DNA from: an uncultured Eggerthellaceae bacterium
GTDB lineage: Bacteria > Actinomycetota > Coriobacteriia > Coriobacteriales > Eggerthellaceae
Direction: 5' to 3'
DNA length: 53,197 bases
Assembly: GCA_905234785.1 (NCBI GenBank)
Contig: CAJOIP010000008.1
Coordinates: forward strand, 1 to 53,197
Positions 32,282-40,507 of this stretch are shown here, one piece after another. The position numbers and the translations under genes were made by a program. Below the pieces are notes generated by a model that saw only the letters and a list, made by a program, of their open reading frames with translations, had not been told where the DNA came from and ran no database searches. Within the stretch, counting starts at the first letter, position 1. Each line of letters begins with the position of its first letter.

Positions 32282-33439
32282 CTACGCTTCAGGGGAATCG
32301 TCGGAGTCGCCGTTTTCCCCGGCTTCGGGAAGCTCCTCGGTCGCATCGACCACGCTCGCGGGCTGCGCATCGGCAATGGCCTCGGTTTTCGAGTCGGCAA
32401 TGCTTTCGGTCTGCGCCCCGGCCGCTGCGAACGGCGGGACGGGCGGCTGCGACTCGGAGACGATGACCGGCATCGTAGCGACCGGCACGGTGGCGGCAGC
32501 CGTCGGGGCAACGGGGGCCGTCGGCGCCGGCTGGACCTGGCCGGGTATCGGCTGCGTCGCAGTGGGCTCGGGCAGGCCGTACGCCAGCTTCTCGTACAGG
32601 GCCGCGTTGGTCTGCGCCTGATACGGAGCCACGTAGAACACGCCCAGGATGCCCAGCGTCAGCGCCGACAGGATGTTCCAGCCGAGGAAGGACAGGTCGA
32701 GCACGAACGCGTTCCACTTCTGGCCATCCATCAGGCGCTTGCTCTCGGCGAACGCGCGGTCCTTCGTCATGGTCGGGTCATCGGCCAGCAGGTACGGGAT
32801 CATGCGGTACTGATACGCCTTGTAGACGCCCGGGATGACCAGCAGCAACGACCACAGGAAGATGAACAGCGAGCGCAGGAACAGGGTCTTCACCGTTTCC
32901 TTGTAGTTGTTGTCGTAGCCGAACGCCACTTCCTTCACTTCGGATGGCTGGTTCAGGTTGCGGATGAAGAACCGCTGCGCGCCGACCTCGAGCGGGCTTA
33001 AGACGAACACGTACAGCGCGATGACGATTGCCACCACGACCAGCATGGCCAGAAGCACGGAAACCCCCACGAGCGCCATGCGCGGCCCGAAAAGCACCCA
33101 GTTGAAGGCGAGGTCCTCGTCGTCGACGTCGATGTCGTCGAGCGCATCGCGCAAATCCCTCAGGTCGTCGGCATCCATGTTGACGTGCACCTTGCCGCCA
33201 TCGCGGTCGTCGACGTCGACTTTCACCTTGCCGTCGTGAATCTCGACGTTCACGTTGTCAGGCGAATACGACGATGTCGTCGCTGCCGGCGGAGTCGTCG
33301 TCGCGGGGACGCTCGACGACGAGAAAGCGCTAGCGCCCCCGATCACCACCATGAGAATCAGCGCCACCAGCACCGACTTCCAATAGTTTGCCTTGAACGA
33401 GACTTTCGCCTTGTCCTTCAGTTCCTTGCGGGTCCACAT
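32282..33439 (-). CDS. DUF975-family membrane protein
   Basis: A 385-aa protein starting Met-Trp-Thr-Arg-Lys-Glu-Leu-Lys-Asp-Lys-Ala-Lys, typical of DUF975. An early membrane segment (residues ~22-40) is followed by a soluble insert of about 75 residues rich in Asp and Val, then several membrane segments from ~115 to 290, and a low-complexity Pro/Ala/Thr- and Glu-rich tail. DUF975 proteins are uncharacterised; they are often found near two-component systems. GAGGA lies upstream of the ATG. Confidence 0.78.
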   Translation of the reverse strand: MWTRKELKDKAKVSFKANYWKSVLVALILMVVIGGASAFSSSSVPATTTPPAATTSSYSPDNVNVEIHDGKVKVDVDDRDGGKVHVNMDADDLRDLRDALDDIDVDDEDLAFNWVLFGPRMALVGVSVLLAMLVVVAIVIALYVFVLSPLEVGAQRFFIRNLNQPSEVKEVAFGYDNNYKETVKTLFLRSLFIFLWSLLLVIPGVYKAYQYRMIPYLLADDPTMTKDRAFAESKRLMDGQKWNAFVLDLSFLGWNILSALTLGILGVFYVAPYQAQTNAALYEKLAYGLPEPTATQPIPGQVQPAPTAPVAPTAAATVPVATMPVIVSESQPPVPPFAAAGAQTESIADSKTEAIADAQPASVVDATEELPEAGENGDSDDSPEA

Positions 33440-33602
33440 CGTTGTCCTCCAAACAGTCGTGCCCGATGTACTGGTACCAGGCTACGGCGTGAACCTTTCA
33501 CGAACCTATCGCCGAACCTTTCCGTTTCCTTAAAGGTTCCTTACGTCCCCCGCTGTGCTATCGTGGAATTGCGCACAATAGCCGCATGTCATAGGAGGCA
33601 TC

Positions 33603-33836
33603 ATGGACAAGCCGATTCTGTATTATTGGGCGCCCTGCCCCACCTGCTCCATCGCCACGCATTACGCCGATGAGCATGGTATCGAGCTTGACCTGCGCGA
33701 TGTCGAGCAGGAAGGCCCCTACAACGAGCTTATCGCGCTCGGCGGCAATGCCGACAACATCCCGTACTTCTACGATGGCGAGCAACTCATCGAGGGCAAC
33801 GACGCCGTCATGGCGCATCTGAAGACGCTCGCTTAG
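33603..33836 (+). CDS. Glutaredoxin-like thioredoxin-fold protein
   Basis: A 77-aa protein with Cys-Pro-Thr-Cys at residues 12-15 after a Tyr-Tyr-Trp-Ala-Pro strand, Ile-Pro-Tyr-Phe for the cis-proline, and a C-terminal helix. It should exchange disulfides or act as an electron carrier; no reductase partner is nearby. TAGGAGG precedes the ATG. Monocistronic, ending at a strong shared terminator. Confidence 0.85.
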   Translation: MDKPILYYWAPCPTCSIATHYADEHGIELDLRDVEQEGPYNELIALGGNADNIPYFYDGEQLIEGNDAVMAHLKTLA

Positions 33837-33848
33837 ATGCACCTAGTA

Positions 33849-33881
33849 AATCGGCCCGGGAAACGCCTTCCCGGGCCGATT
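33849..33881. terminator. Bidirectional terminator
   Basis: Perfect 14-bp arms AATCGGCCCGGGAA and TTCCCGGGCCGATT with loop ACGCC between the convergent glutaredoxin-like and methyltransferase genes. Confidence 0.85.
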
Positions 33882-33904
33882 ATCTGCGCATATCGTATTG
33901 CGCG

Positions 33905-36001
33905 CTACTTCATCGGCGTGTTCACGGCGACGTCGATCATGCGCTTCACGCGGCCGAGCGAGGCGTTGGCCGGGTAGAAGCAGCCCGGGGACAGGATGAA
34001 GCCCGTGCCGCCGATCTCGTCGATGATCTGCTTGCATTCCTCGTCCCAATCGATATCGCTGCCATGCACGGCGTTCCACGGCGTGACCGCGCCCATGAGC
34101 GCGACCTGGTCGCCGTACGTTTCCTTCGTGGACGCCAGGCTGTCGCAGCCGAACGCCGGGTGGAAGAACGAGATGGCCTTCGGGGCAACCGCTTCGATCT
34201 GCAGGTCGAAGTACGCGCCGGACTGGCAGCTGTGCACCATGTTGATGCCGCCCGCGTCGGCCACGCGCTTGGCGAGGCGCGCGATGCTGTCGAATTCGAT
34301 GGCGCGCCACTGGTCGCGCGTCATGTTCGACGAACCCGCGAAATACGTGTCCCACATGATGCCGTCGACGCCGGTTTCCATGAGCATGTCGACGAACTGC
34401 TCGAGCGTGGTCGCCACGTTCTCGACCGCCGCGCGGATTTCCTCGGCGTGGCCCGAGAAGTCGCGGCGGATCTTGCGCTGGCCGCGCATGAGCGACAGCG
34501 TGGACAGCGGGCCCATGACGTACACGAACACGGGCTTGTCGTCCTTTAGCTCGTCGACGACGATCTTGCAAGCATCGCGCATCATGACCATGCGCTCGCT
34601 TTGCGCCGCATCGACCGGTTTGATCTTGCCGTAGTCGTCGGCCGTCGGCACGAGGCGGCGCGTTCCATCGGGGCGGCTCGGGTTGTTGCGGTTCTGCACG
34701 ACCGGCAGGCCCCAAGCGCTCGCCTCGACCGTGAAGTCGACGGTGACGAGCACGCAGTCCTCCTCGGGGAACATCTTGGCCATCTCGATGTAGCCCTTCG
34801 CGATGAGCTCGGCGCTCGACGCCCACTCGGGGAAGGTCGCGCCTGTGAGGATGCGGTTCGTGCCCGCGACGAACGGGTGCACCGGCACGCGGTCGACCGG
34901 CTCGTGGTTGAGCGCCGCGAAGAAGCGCTCGCGCGACGTCATGCTGGCGGCGGCAGGCTTGGCGGCCTCGGCGGCGGCCTTCGTCTCCTCGCTCACCGCA
35001 TCGGCGTAGAAGTGCTCGACAGCCGAGAAGAACGCGTCGATGTTTTCCCACGGCGTCAGCTGTGGGATGTCGCAACCGCTCGAGATGATGAAGTTCGGGT
35101 ACTGCGAGCACGCCTCGAGCAAGTCGATCGTGGCGCCGTACACGCTTTCCGGCGTGCCATGGCAGAACTGCGCTGCCGGGTCGATGTTGCCGAAGCACAG
35201 CACGTCAGCGGGGATGTGCGGCATCATCTCGGCCATGTCTACGGCATTGCCCAGGTGGAAGCCCGCCGCACCCGTCGCCACGATGCTGTCGATGGTGTTC
35301 TTCACGCTGGAACCGCAGTTATGCACGATGACGATGAACTCGTCGTCCTGGCACTCGTCGACGATGCGCTTCACGTACGGGTTCGAGAACTCCTCGGTCA
35401 GGTCGGGCGAAAGCAGGCCCGCCAGCGGCTCGGCCATCAGCACGCCGTCGGCGCCGGCGGCCTTCAGCTCCTTGGTGTAGGCGATGATGAAATCGGTCAC
35501 CTTGTCGAGCACGTCGTGCACGAGCTCGGGTTCGTCATAGCACAAGAACATGACCTCGTTGACGTCCATGAGGCGTCCGGCCAGCGAGAATGGGCCGATG
35601 TTGCCCGCAATCACCGGTTTGTCATGAACGGAATCGGCTATGAGCCGGACGCCTTCGATGCACACCCCCGTGCGGCCTTCGCGCGGATCGGGAATCTCGA
35701 GGAGGTCTACGTTGCTGTCCTCGTCGATAATGGAGCCGACGACCGTCGGCACCTCGTTGTCGCTGTAGCGGATGTCGCTGCCGAACGCCTCGGCTTCGAC
35801 CGACAGGTCCATGAACGCGAGAACCGCGGCCATGTCGGTGTGGTCGTGGATGTACTTCATGGCGTCGGCCTGCAGCTCGGACGAGTAGATGAGCTCCTTG
35901 GTGGTGATGCCCATCATCTCGGCGGCTGGGAACGTGAGGACCGGGAGGGCCTTCTTCACCGGTGCGTCGATTTGGTCTTTGACCCATTGCTTCATATCCA
36001 T
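33905..36001 (-). CDS. Fused double-domain MtaA/UroD-like methyltransferase
   Basis: A 698-aa protein built of two UroD-fold halves. The N-half (1-~335) begins like MtaA-type proteins and carries His227-x-Cys229 and Cys310 (Ser-Ser-Gly-Cys-Asp-Ile-Pro). An Ala/Glu linker leads to the C-half, which restarts with Thr-Ser-Arg-Glu-Arg-Phe-Phe-Ala-Ala-Leu-Asn-His-Glu-Pro-Val-Asp and carries His590-x-Cys592 and Cys674. In MtaA/MtbA these His and Cys residues bind zinc and activate the methyl acceptor. Single-domain proteins are the norm, so the fusion is odd. ATG 36001 fits the start of homology. The PucR-type regulator gene lies directly upstream on the same strand. Confidence 0.85.
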   Translation of the reverse strand: MDMKQWVKDQIDAPVKKALPVLTFPAAEMMGITTKELIYSSELQADAMKYIHDHTDMAAVLAFMDLSVEAEAFGSDIRYSDNEVPTVVGSIIDEDSNVDLLEIPDPREGRTGVCIEGVRLIADSVHDKPVIAGNIGPFSLAGRLMDVNEVMFLCYDEPELVHDVLDKVTDFIIAYTKELKAAGADGVLMAEPLAGLLSPDLTEEFSNPYVKRIVDECQDDEFIVIVHNCGSSVKNTIDSIVATGAAGFHLGNAVDMAEMMPHIPADVLCFGNIDPAAQFCHGTPESVYGATIDLLEACSQYPNFIISSGCDIPQLTPWENIDAFFSAVEHFYADAVSEETKAAAEAAKPAAASMTSRERFFAALNHEPVDRVPVHPFVAGTNRILTGATFPEWASSAELIAKGYIEMAKMFPEEDCVLVTVDFTVEASAWGLPVVQNRNNPSRPDGTRRLVPTADDYGKIKPVDAAQSERMVMMRDACKIVVDELKDDKPVFVYVMGPLSTLSLMRGQRKIRRDFSGHAEEIRAAVENVATTLEQFVDMLMETGVDGIMWDTYFAGSSNMTRDQWRAIEFDSIARLAKRVADAGGINMVHSCQSGAYFDLQIEAVAPKAISFFHPAFGCDSLASTKETYGDQVALMGAVTPWNAVHGSDIDWDEECKQIIDEIGGTGFILSPGCFYPANASLGRVKRMIDVAVNTPMK

Positions 36002-36114
36002 TGAAACTACCTTCTTTCCATAACGCGCGTTTCCAGGTCGGGGGCCCGTAAGGTGGGAACAAGCCCCCAACCACAGATACAAGACCTATGGTAGTCAACG
36101 GGATTTCGCGGTCA

Positions 36115-36129
36115 TTGTGCCGAGCACAA
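36115..36129. promoter_or_regulatory. Candidate operator TTGTGC-CGA-GCACAA
   Basis: A perfect 15-bp palindrome in the gap between the second PucR-type regulator and the fused methyltransferase gene, 114 bp before the latter's start. Related sites are at 3266-3346. Confidence 0.5.
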
Positions 36130-36144
36130 GGTTTGGGAAATTGC

Positions 36145-37737
36145 TTATTGGGCGTCTTGCATAAGGGCCGCTTCGCGCAAACGGAACGCGAGCAGCAAGT
36201 CGGCGCGCATCTGCGGGTCGCCTGTATCGATGCCGAACTGCTCCTCGATGCGGCCGATGCGGTACCCCACGTTGTTGCGGTGCATGTGCAGGTGCTCTGC
36301 CACGGTTGACGTGCGGCGCTCGTACATGAGGTACGCGTACAGAAACTCGTAATTGTTCGTATGGGCGCTTTCGTCCTGGCGCGCAATGGCGTTGATGATG
36401 GTGCCGGCGTACGTAAAGTCGAGCAGGTCGTACGCTCGGTCGGAAAGCTGGTCGACGAGGAAGTCGACGCTGTAGCGGTCGAACGAGAAGATGCGCGGCC
36501 AGCTGTTCGCGGACTCCCCTTCCTTCTGCAGCGCGCTGCGCTTGCTGAGCGCGTACGCCGCGCGCGCTTGCGAGAACGCCTTGGCGGCCTGCGAGAGCTC
36601 GGTGAACTTCGAGCTGCGTCCGCACGTCAGCTCGTAGCGCGTGAGCAGGCCGTTCAGACGCGCGGAGACGGTCTGGCGGGCGTGCGGGCACGACTTCGGA
36701 TGGCAGCGGTACACACACGTGTCGCTGACGCAGTTGAAGCACAAAACAACGACCGCGTCGTCGATCATGAGCGTCTTGGCGGGCGCCACGGAAAGCGACA
36801 CGTCGGACAACAGGCGCGATGCGGGCACCGAGTCCTCGCTCGTCTCGATGTAGAACAGGCAGAAACGGCCCTCGGCGGGAATGCCGACGTATTGGCTGCG
36901 GTCTTCGACGGCATCGTCGCTGAGCGCGCCGGCGAGCAGGTCCTTCAAGAACGTGTCGACCATGCTGCCCGCGGGTTTGTCGTCGGGGTAATCGCGCAGC
37001 GCGAAGAACTCGACCCGATCGGTGAACATGGTGAAGATATCCGAGATGAACCCCAAATCGTCTACGACGTTGCACATCATGACGGAGATGATGGAAAACG
37101 ACGAGCGCGCCTTGAACGACCGGGCGATCGTCGTGTACTTGCAGATGGTGTGCGTATCGTTGACGATGAGCCCGTCGTCTTCCGACCATGGCTTGAAGCG
37201 CTTGTTCAACTTGAACTTGCGGATATTCGCCTCGGTGTGGTATCCGTGCTCGATGAGCTCGACGGTGATGGGGTCGTCGCAGGGCACGTTCTTCGTGTAC
37301 GCAAGCAGCTTCAGCGCCGGGTCGAGCACCACGACGTTGTTACGCAAAAACGGCTCGCTGATGTCGACCAGCTCCTGCAGCGTGCCGCCCGATAGGCGCA
37401 GCATGTCCATGTCGTGCTCCCACGCACCGTACCTGCGCGCGATGTCGAGCAGCGCGTCGAACACGACTGAGGCCGATTCGCCCCCCAGAACCGAGATGAC
37501 GGCCCCTTCGGCGGGCTTGTCAGCGTCGGGGTCGACGAACACGGAATAGCATCCGGCCTGCTGCGCGGCGATGGCGTCGGGCTCGTTGTCGCAAATGTAG
37601 AGCGTCGCCGGCCCGTCGGACGTCGCCGCGTTCAGGTAGTGGCGCACCTCGCCAAGCGCAGGGTTGCCCTCGTACGTTCGCACCACCTGGCCGAACGGTT
37701 CGAGTTCGTGTTCGAGGATGTTAAGCGTGAAGCTCAG
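36145..37737 (-). CDS. PucR-type transcriptional regulator, paralogue of the gene at 1565; probable CTG start
   Basis: A 530-aa regulator with the same architecture as the protein at 1565-3160: N-terminal sensing region, mid-protein C-x2-C-x4-C-x3-C-x4-C motif and C-terminal PucR helix-turn-helix (Leu-His-Met-His-Arg-Asn-Asn-Val-Gly-Tyr-Arg-Ile). The conserved N-terminus (Thr-Leu-Asn-Ile-Leu-Glu-His-Glu-Leu) extends upstream of the first GTG at 37686; the only start with a good ribosome site (AAAGGAG, 7 nt away) and matching the paralogue is CTG at 37737. It most likely controls the fused methyltransferase gene. Confidence 0.8.
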   Translation of the reverse strand: MSFTLNILEHELEPFGQVVRTYEGNPALGEVRHYLNAATSDGPATLYICDNEPDAIAAQQAGCYSVFVDPDADKPAEGAVISVLGGESASVVFDALLDIARRYGAWEHDMDMLRLSGGTLQELVDISEPFLRNNVVVLDPALKLLAYTKNVPCDDPITVELIEHGYHTEANIRKFKLNKRFKPWSEDDGLIVNDTHTICKYTTIARSFKARSSFSIISVMMCNVVDDLGFISDIFTMFTDRVEFFALRDYPDDKPAGSMVDTFLKDLLAGALSDDAVEDRSQYVGIPAEGRFCLFYIETSEDSVPASRLLSDVSLSVAPAKTLMIDDAVVVLCFNCVSDTCVYRCHPKSCPHARQTVSARLNGLLTRYELTCGRSSKFTELSQAAKAFSQARAAYALSKRSALQKEGESANSWPRIFSFDRYSVDFLVDQLSDRAYDLLDFTYAGTIINAIARQDESAHTNNYEFLYAYLMYERRTSTVAEHLHMHRNNVGYRIGRIEEQFGIDTGDPQMRADLLLAFRLREAALMQDAQ

Positions 37738-37818
37738 GGCGACACTCCTTTCAGCTAAGCATAGGGTATCGCAAAAACACGCAAATGCGGTGCGCTATCG
37801 GCGTTTTCGACGAATATG

Positions 37819-37845
37819 AATCAATTTCCTCGGAGGAGATTGATT
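37819..37845. repeat. 27-bp palindrome, copy 2
   Basis: Directly after the stop codon of fixX. Left arm AATCAATTTCCTC; right arm GAGGAGATTGATT. Confidence 0.8.
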
Positions 37846-38142
37846 CTAACCGTAGCGGTATTCGACGCCCATCGTGGGGCCGGGATACTCCCACTTCTTC
37901 ACGATGGTGTCGCCGCAGATGATACGGCACGTGCCGCATTCCAGGCAGCCTGCGTAGTCGAAGCTCTTGCGGCCTTCCTCGTCGCGCTTGTACAGCGCAG
38001 CCGGGCACACGCGGACGAGCTTGTCGAACTCCGCATCGTCGGGATCGTCGACGAGCTCGATATGCGCGTTTTCCTCGTCGACCTCGTATTTGTTGAACGC
38101 CAGGTACTCGTCGACGTTCACGGTGATGTTCATCGAACTCAT
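37846..38142 (-). CDS. fixX: FixX-type ferredoxin-like protein
   Basis: A 98-aa iron-sulfur protein. Cys-Pro near residue 47 and Gly-Cys-Leu-Glu-Cys-Gly-Thr-Cys-Arg-x2-Cys near residue 70 supply the cluster ligands. FixX docks on FixC and passes electrons within the membrane-linked ETF:quinone oxidoreductase complex. Its ATG overlaps the fixC stop (ATGA), so the two are translationally coupled. Last gene of the ten-gene catabolic cluster. Confidence 0.9.
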   Translation of the reverse strand: MSSMNITVNVDEYLAFNKYEVDEENAHIELVDDPDDAEFDKLVRVCPAALYKRDEEGRKSFDYAGCLECGTCRIICGDTIVKKWEYPGPTMGVEYRYG

Positions 38143-39440
38143 AGGGCCTTCATCGCTCCCCTCGCGTCGCGCATGATGTTCATGATGCCGACCTTCTTCA
38201 CGTGCGGCATGACCTTCTTCTTCAGCGGTGTGACGGGGCTGCCGTCGACGATGAACATCTCGTTCATGATGTCGCGCGCCATTTCCGGATACTCGCTGAA
38301 CATGCGGTCGAAGTTCTCGAGGAACGCCGGCTCGCCGGCGTATTGGCGGAAGTCCTTCATGACGAACGAGTTTTCCAAGTCCTCGACATAGCCCGCGAGC
38401 GCGGCCTTCGACGTGTCGTCGGCCTCGAGCGCCACGGCTGCATGGCGGCCGGCCATCTGGCCGGCGGCGACGGCGTAATCCATGCCGCGGACCATGTACC
38501 CCAGGTTGATGCACATCATGGCGCTGTCGCCCGCCAGCATGACGCCGTCGGCAACCAGCTCGGGCATGATGTTCAGACCGCCCTCGGGAACCATATGGCC
38601 CGAATGCTCGACGACTTTGGCGCCGCGGATGAGCGGGGCGACTGCGGGGTGGTTCTTCAGGTCCTCGAGCATCTGGTACACGGGCACGCCGCCGTTGGCG
38701 CATGCCTCGACGCCCGCCACGACACCCAGGCTGATGGACTCCTTGTTGGTGTACATGAACCCGCCGCCGAACGTGCCGTGGGTCGCGTCGCCGGCGAACA
38801 GCCATGCCGCGCCCTCGTCGTCGGAGTTTGCGAGGATGCGGTCGGTGATGGTGCCGGCGGGAAGCTCGAACACTTCCTTGGCGCTGACGGCCATCTGCGA
38901 CGCGGGCGGCTTCTCGTAACCGACCGCCTCCTTGGCGAGCAGCGAGTTCGCGCCGTCGGCCAGGATGACTATATCGGCCGTGATCTCGTCCTCGCCGGCG
39001 CGCACGCCGCACACCTTGCCGGTTTCGTCCTTCAGCAGGCCTTCGACCGGGATGCCGTAGATCATCTCGGCGCCGGCCTCTTCGGCCTTCTCGGCGAGCC
39101 ATGCGTCGAACGTCGCATGCAGCACCGAGTAGCTGGCCTGCTCGGGCTTGGCCATCTCGTCGGATGAGAAATCGATCGTGAAATTGGCATCGGGCGCCAT
39201 GAGCGAGATGCGCTCGTGCGTGATCTTGCGCTCGAAGGGCGCTTCGGCGAGCTCTTCATCGGTGAACACGTTGCGCAGCGAGTGCACGTAGATGCGCCCG
39301 CCGGTCATGTTCTTGGCGCCGGCGAAGTTGCCGCGCTCGACGACGAGCACCGACTTGCCCAGCTTCGCGAGCTCGTACGCCGCAACCGAGCCGGCCAAAC
39401 CAGCGCCGACGACGATTACCTCGAAATCAGATTCAGACAC
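38139..39440 (-). CDS. fixC: FixC-type ETF:quinone oxidoreductase
   Basis: A 433-aa FAD protein. The N-terminal Val-Val-Gly-Ala-Gly-Leu-Ala-Gly-Ser dinucleotide fold is near residue 10, and an Ala-Gly-Asp-Ser-Ala motif lies near residue 290. It should move electrons between the FixAB flavoprotein and the menaquinone pool. The start is GTG 39440, with AAGGAAG upstream; a longer frame to 39563 only translates the inserted 89-bp repeat. It overlaps fixX by 4 bp. Confidence 0.9.
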   Translation of the reverse strand: MSESDFEVIVVGAGLAGSVAAYELAKLGKSVLVVERGNFAGAKNMTGGRIYVHSLRNVFTDEELAEAPFERKITHERISLMAPDANFTIDFSSDEMAKPEQASYSVLHATFDAWLAEKAEEAGAEMIYGIPVEGLLKDETGKVCGVRAGEDEITADIVILADGANSLLAKEAVGYEKPPASQMAVSAKEVFELPAGTITDRILANSDDEGAAWLFAGDATHGTFGGGFMYTNKESISLGVVAGVEACANGGVPVYQMLEDLKNHPAVAPLIRGAKVVEHSGHMVPEGGLNIMPELVADGVMLAGDSAMMCINLGYMVRGMDYAVAAGQMAGRHAAVALEADDTSKAALAGYVEDLENSFVMKDFRQYAGEPAFLENFDRMFSEYPEMARDIMNEMFIVDGSPVTPLKKKVMPHVKKVGIMNIMRDARGAMKAL

Positions 39441-39473
39441 GTGAGCTTCCTTCCTTATAGTTGAACCCCGTTT

Positions 39474-39562
39474 TGTCATCCCGAGCGTCAGCGAGGGATC
39501 TCGCGAAGCGCTATGCCAGATCTCCGCTTCGCGGAGATTCCTCGCTATCGCTCGGAATGACA
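39474..39562. repeat. 89-bp MITE/ERIC-like element with terminal inverted repeats
   Basis: Ends TGTCATCCCGAGCG and CGCTCGGAATGACA are inverted copies that extend for about 29 bp with few mismatches; an inner stem ATCTCCGC-TTC-GCGGAGAT is also present. The element sits between fixB and fixC. Similar TGTCAT-CCGAGC repeats are common in bacterial genomes. Confidence 0.7.
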
Positions 39563-39565
39563 TAT

Positions 39566-39596
39566 TGCGTCAATGAGACCAGGCCACATTGACGCA
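39566..39596. promoter_or_regulatory. Inverted repeat after fixB
   Basis: Perfect arms TGCGTCAATG and CATTGACGCA with an 11-nt spacer, 5 bp after the fixB stop. It may be a terminator-like stem or an operator for fixCX. Confidence 0.45.
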
Positions 39597-39601
39597 TTTC
39601 A

Positions 39602-40489
39602 TTACAGCGCTGCGGTCAGGGCGGGCAGGATGGTCTTCAAATCGCCCACCAGTCCGTAGTCGCATTGCTTGAAGATGGGGGCGTTTTTGTCCTTGTTGAT
39701 GGCGAACACGGTGTCAGCCGTCTTCACGCCCACCATGTGCTGCATCTGGCCGGAAACGCCGACGCCGATGTACACCTTCGGCGACAGCATGAGGCCGGAC
39801 ACGCCGATGTAGGTCTCGGTGGGCATCCAGTTGACGCCTTCTGCGAGCGGACGCGAGCAGCCGAGCCCCGCGCCGATCTTGTCGCAGAACGCACGCGCGA
39901 GATCGAGGTCGGCCTCTTCGGCGAAACCGCGGCCAGCAGCCACGACGACGTCGGACTTCGTAAGGTCAACGCCGCTCTTTTCAATCGGCGTGGAGGACAC
40001 GAGTTTCACGGCATTGGCCGGTTCCACCCAGGCGAGTTCCTCGGCAGCACCGTTCGAACCGCTCGGCTGCGCGTCGCCAAACGCGCTCGCGCCGACCGTG
40101 TAGAACACGCACGGCGTGGAGGCCTGGCGCTTGATCTGGCCGATGCCGCCGAAGTACATGGCCGTTGCGCCATCGGATTCGATGGCCATGGCGTCGGTGA
40201 TGACAGCGGCGCCTGCAGCGGCGGCGAGCTTGCCCACGACCGACTTCACGTGACGCGTCGGCTCGGCGAGCACGATATCGGCGCCTTCGACAACCGGGGC
40301 CAACGTGACGTTGGCGTCATCGGCCACCGCAGAGGTGGGAACGGCGACATGATAAGCGGCGTCGGCGATGCCCGCAGGCACGCCCTCGTCGCCTATCACG
40401 GCCACGGCGACCTCATCGGCCAATGCACGGGCCCCAGCTGCCAAAGTGCCGGCCGCATCTGCATGTTCAGCGATAACGAATGCTTTCAT
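39602..40489 (-). CDS. fixB: Electron transfer flavoprotein alpha subunit
   Basis: A 295-aa flavoprotein subunit. The C-terminal FAD site is visible: Ala-Gly-Arg-Gly near residue 190, Gly-Cys-Ser-Arg-Pro, Ile-Gly-Val-Ser-Gly, and Ala-Ile-Asn-Lys-Asp-Lys-Asn-Ala-Pro-Ile-Phe near residue 265. It pairs with FixA (18-bp gap) to take or give electrons to the acyl-CoA dehydrogenase of the cluster. GGAAAGGGA precedes the ATG. Confidence 0.92.
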   Translation of the reverse strand: MKAFVIAEHADAAGTLAAGARALADEVAVAVIGDEGVPAGIADAAYHVAVPTSAVADDANVTLAPVVEGADIVLAEPTRHVKSVVGKLAAAAGAAVITDAMAIESDGATAMYFGGIGQIKRQASTPCVFYTVGASAFGDAQPSGSNGAAEELAWVEPANAVKLVSSTPIEKSGVDLTKSDVVVAAGRGFAEEADLDLARAFCDKIGAGLGCSRPLAEGVNWMPTETYIGVSGLMLSPKVYIGVGVSGQMQHMVGVKTADTVFAINKDKNAPIFKQCDYGLVGDLKTILPALTAAL

Positions 40490-40507
40490 GGTTTACGTCC
40501 CTTTCCT

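Noticed and set aside
33905..36001. Calling the fused UroD-like protein a heme-pathway HemE
   Set aside because: Both halves carry MtaA-type zinc ligands, the size is double, and no other heme gene is nearby.
37868..37890. GGGATACTCCC inside fixX as another ATACT hairpin
   Set aside because: It is coding sequence in a conserved part of FixX and the arms are short, so chance is enough.
39441..39563. Longer N-terminus for FixC
   Set aside because: The extra codons translate the 89-bp inverted-repeat element; the GTG at 39440 has a good ribosome site and fits FixC homologues.
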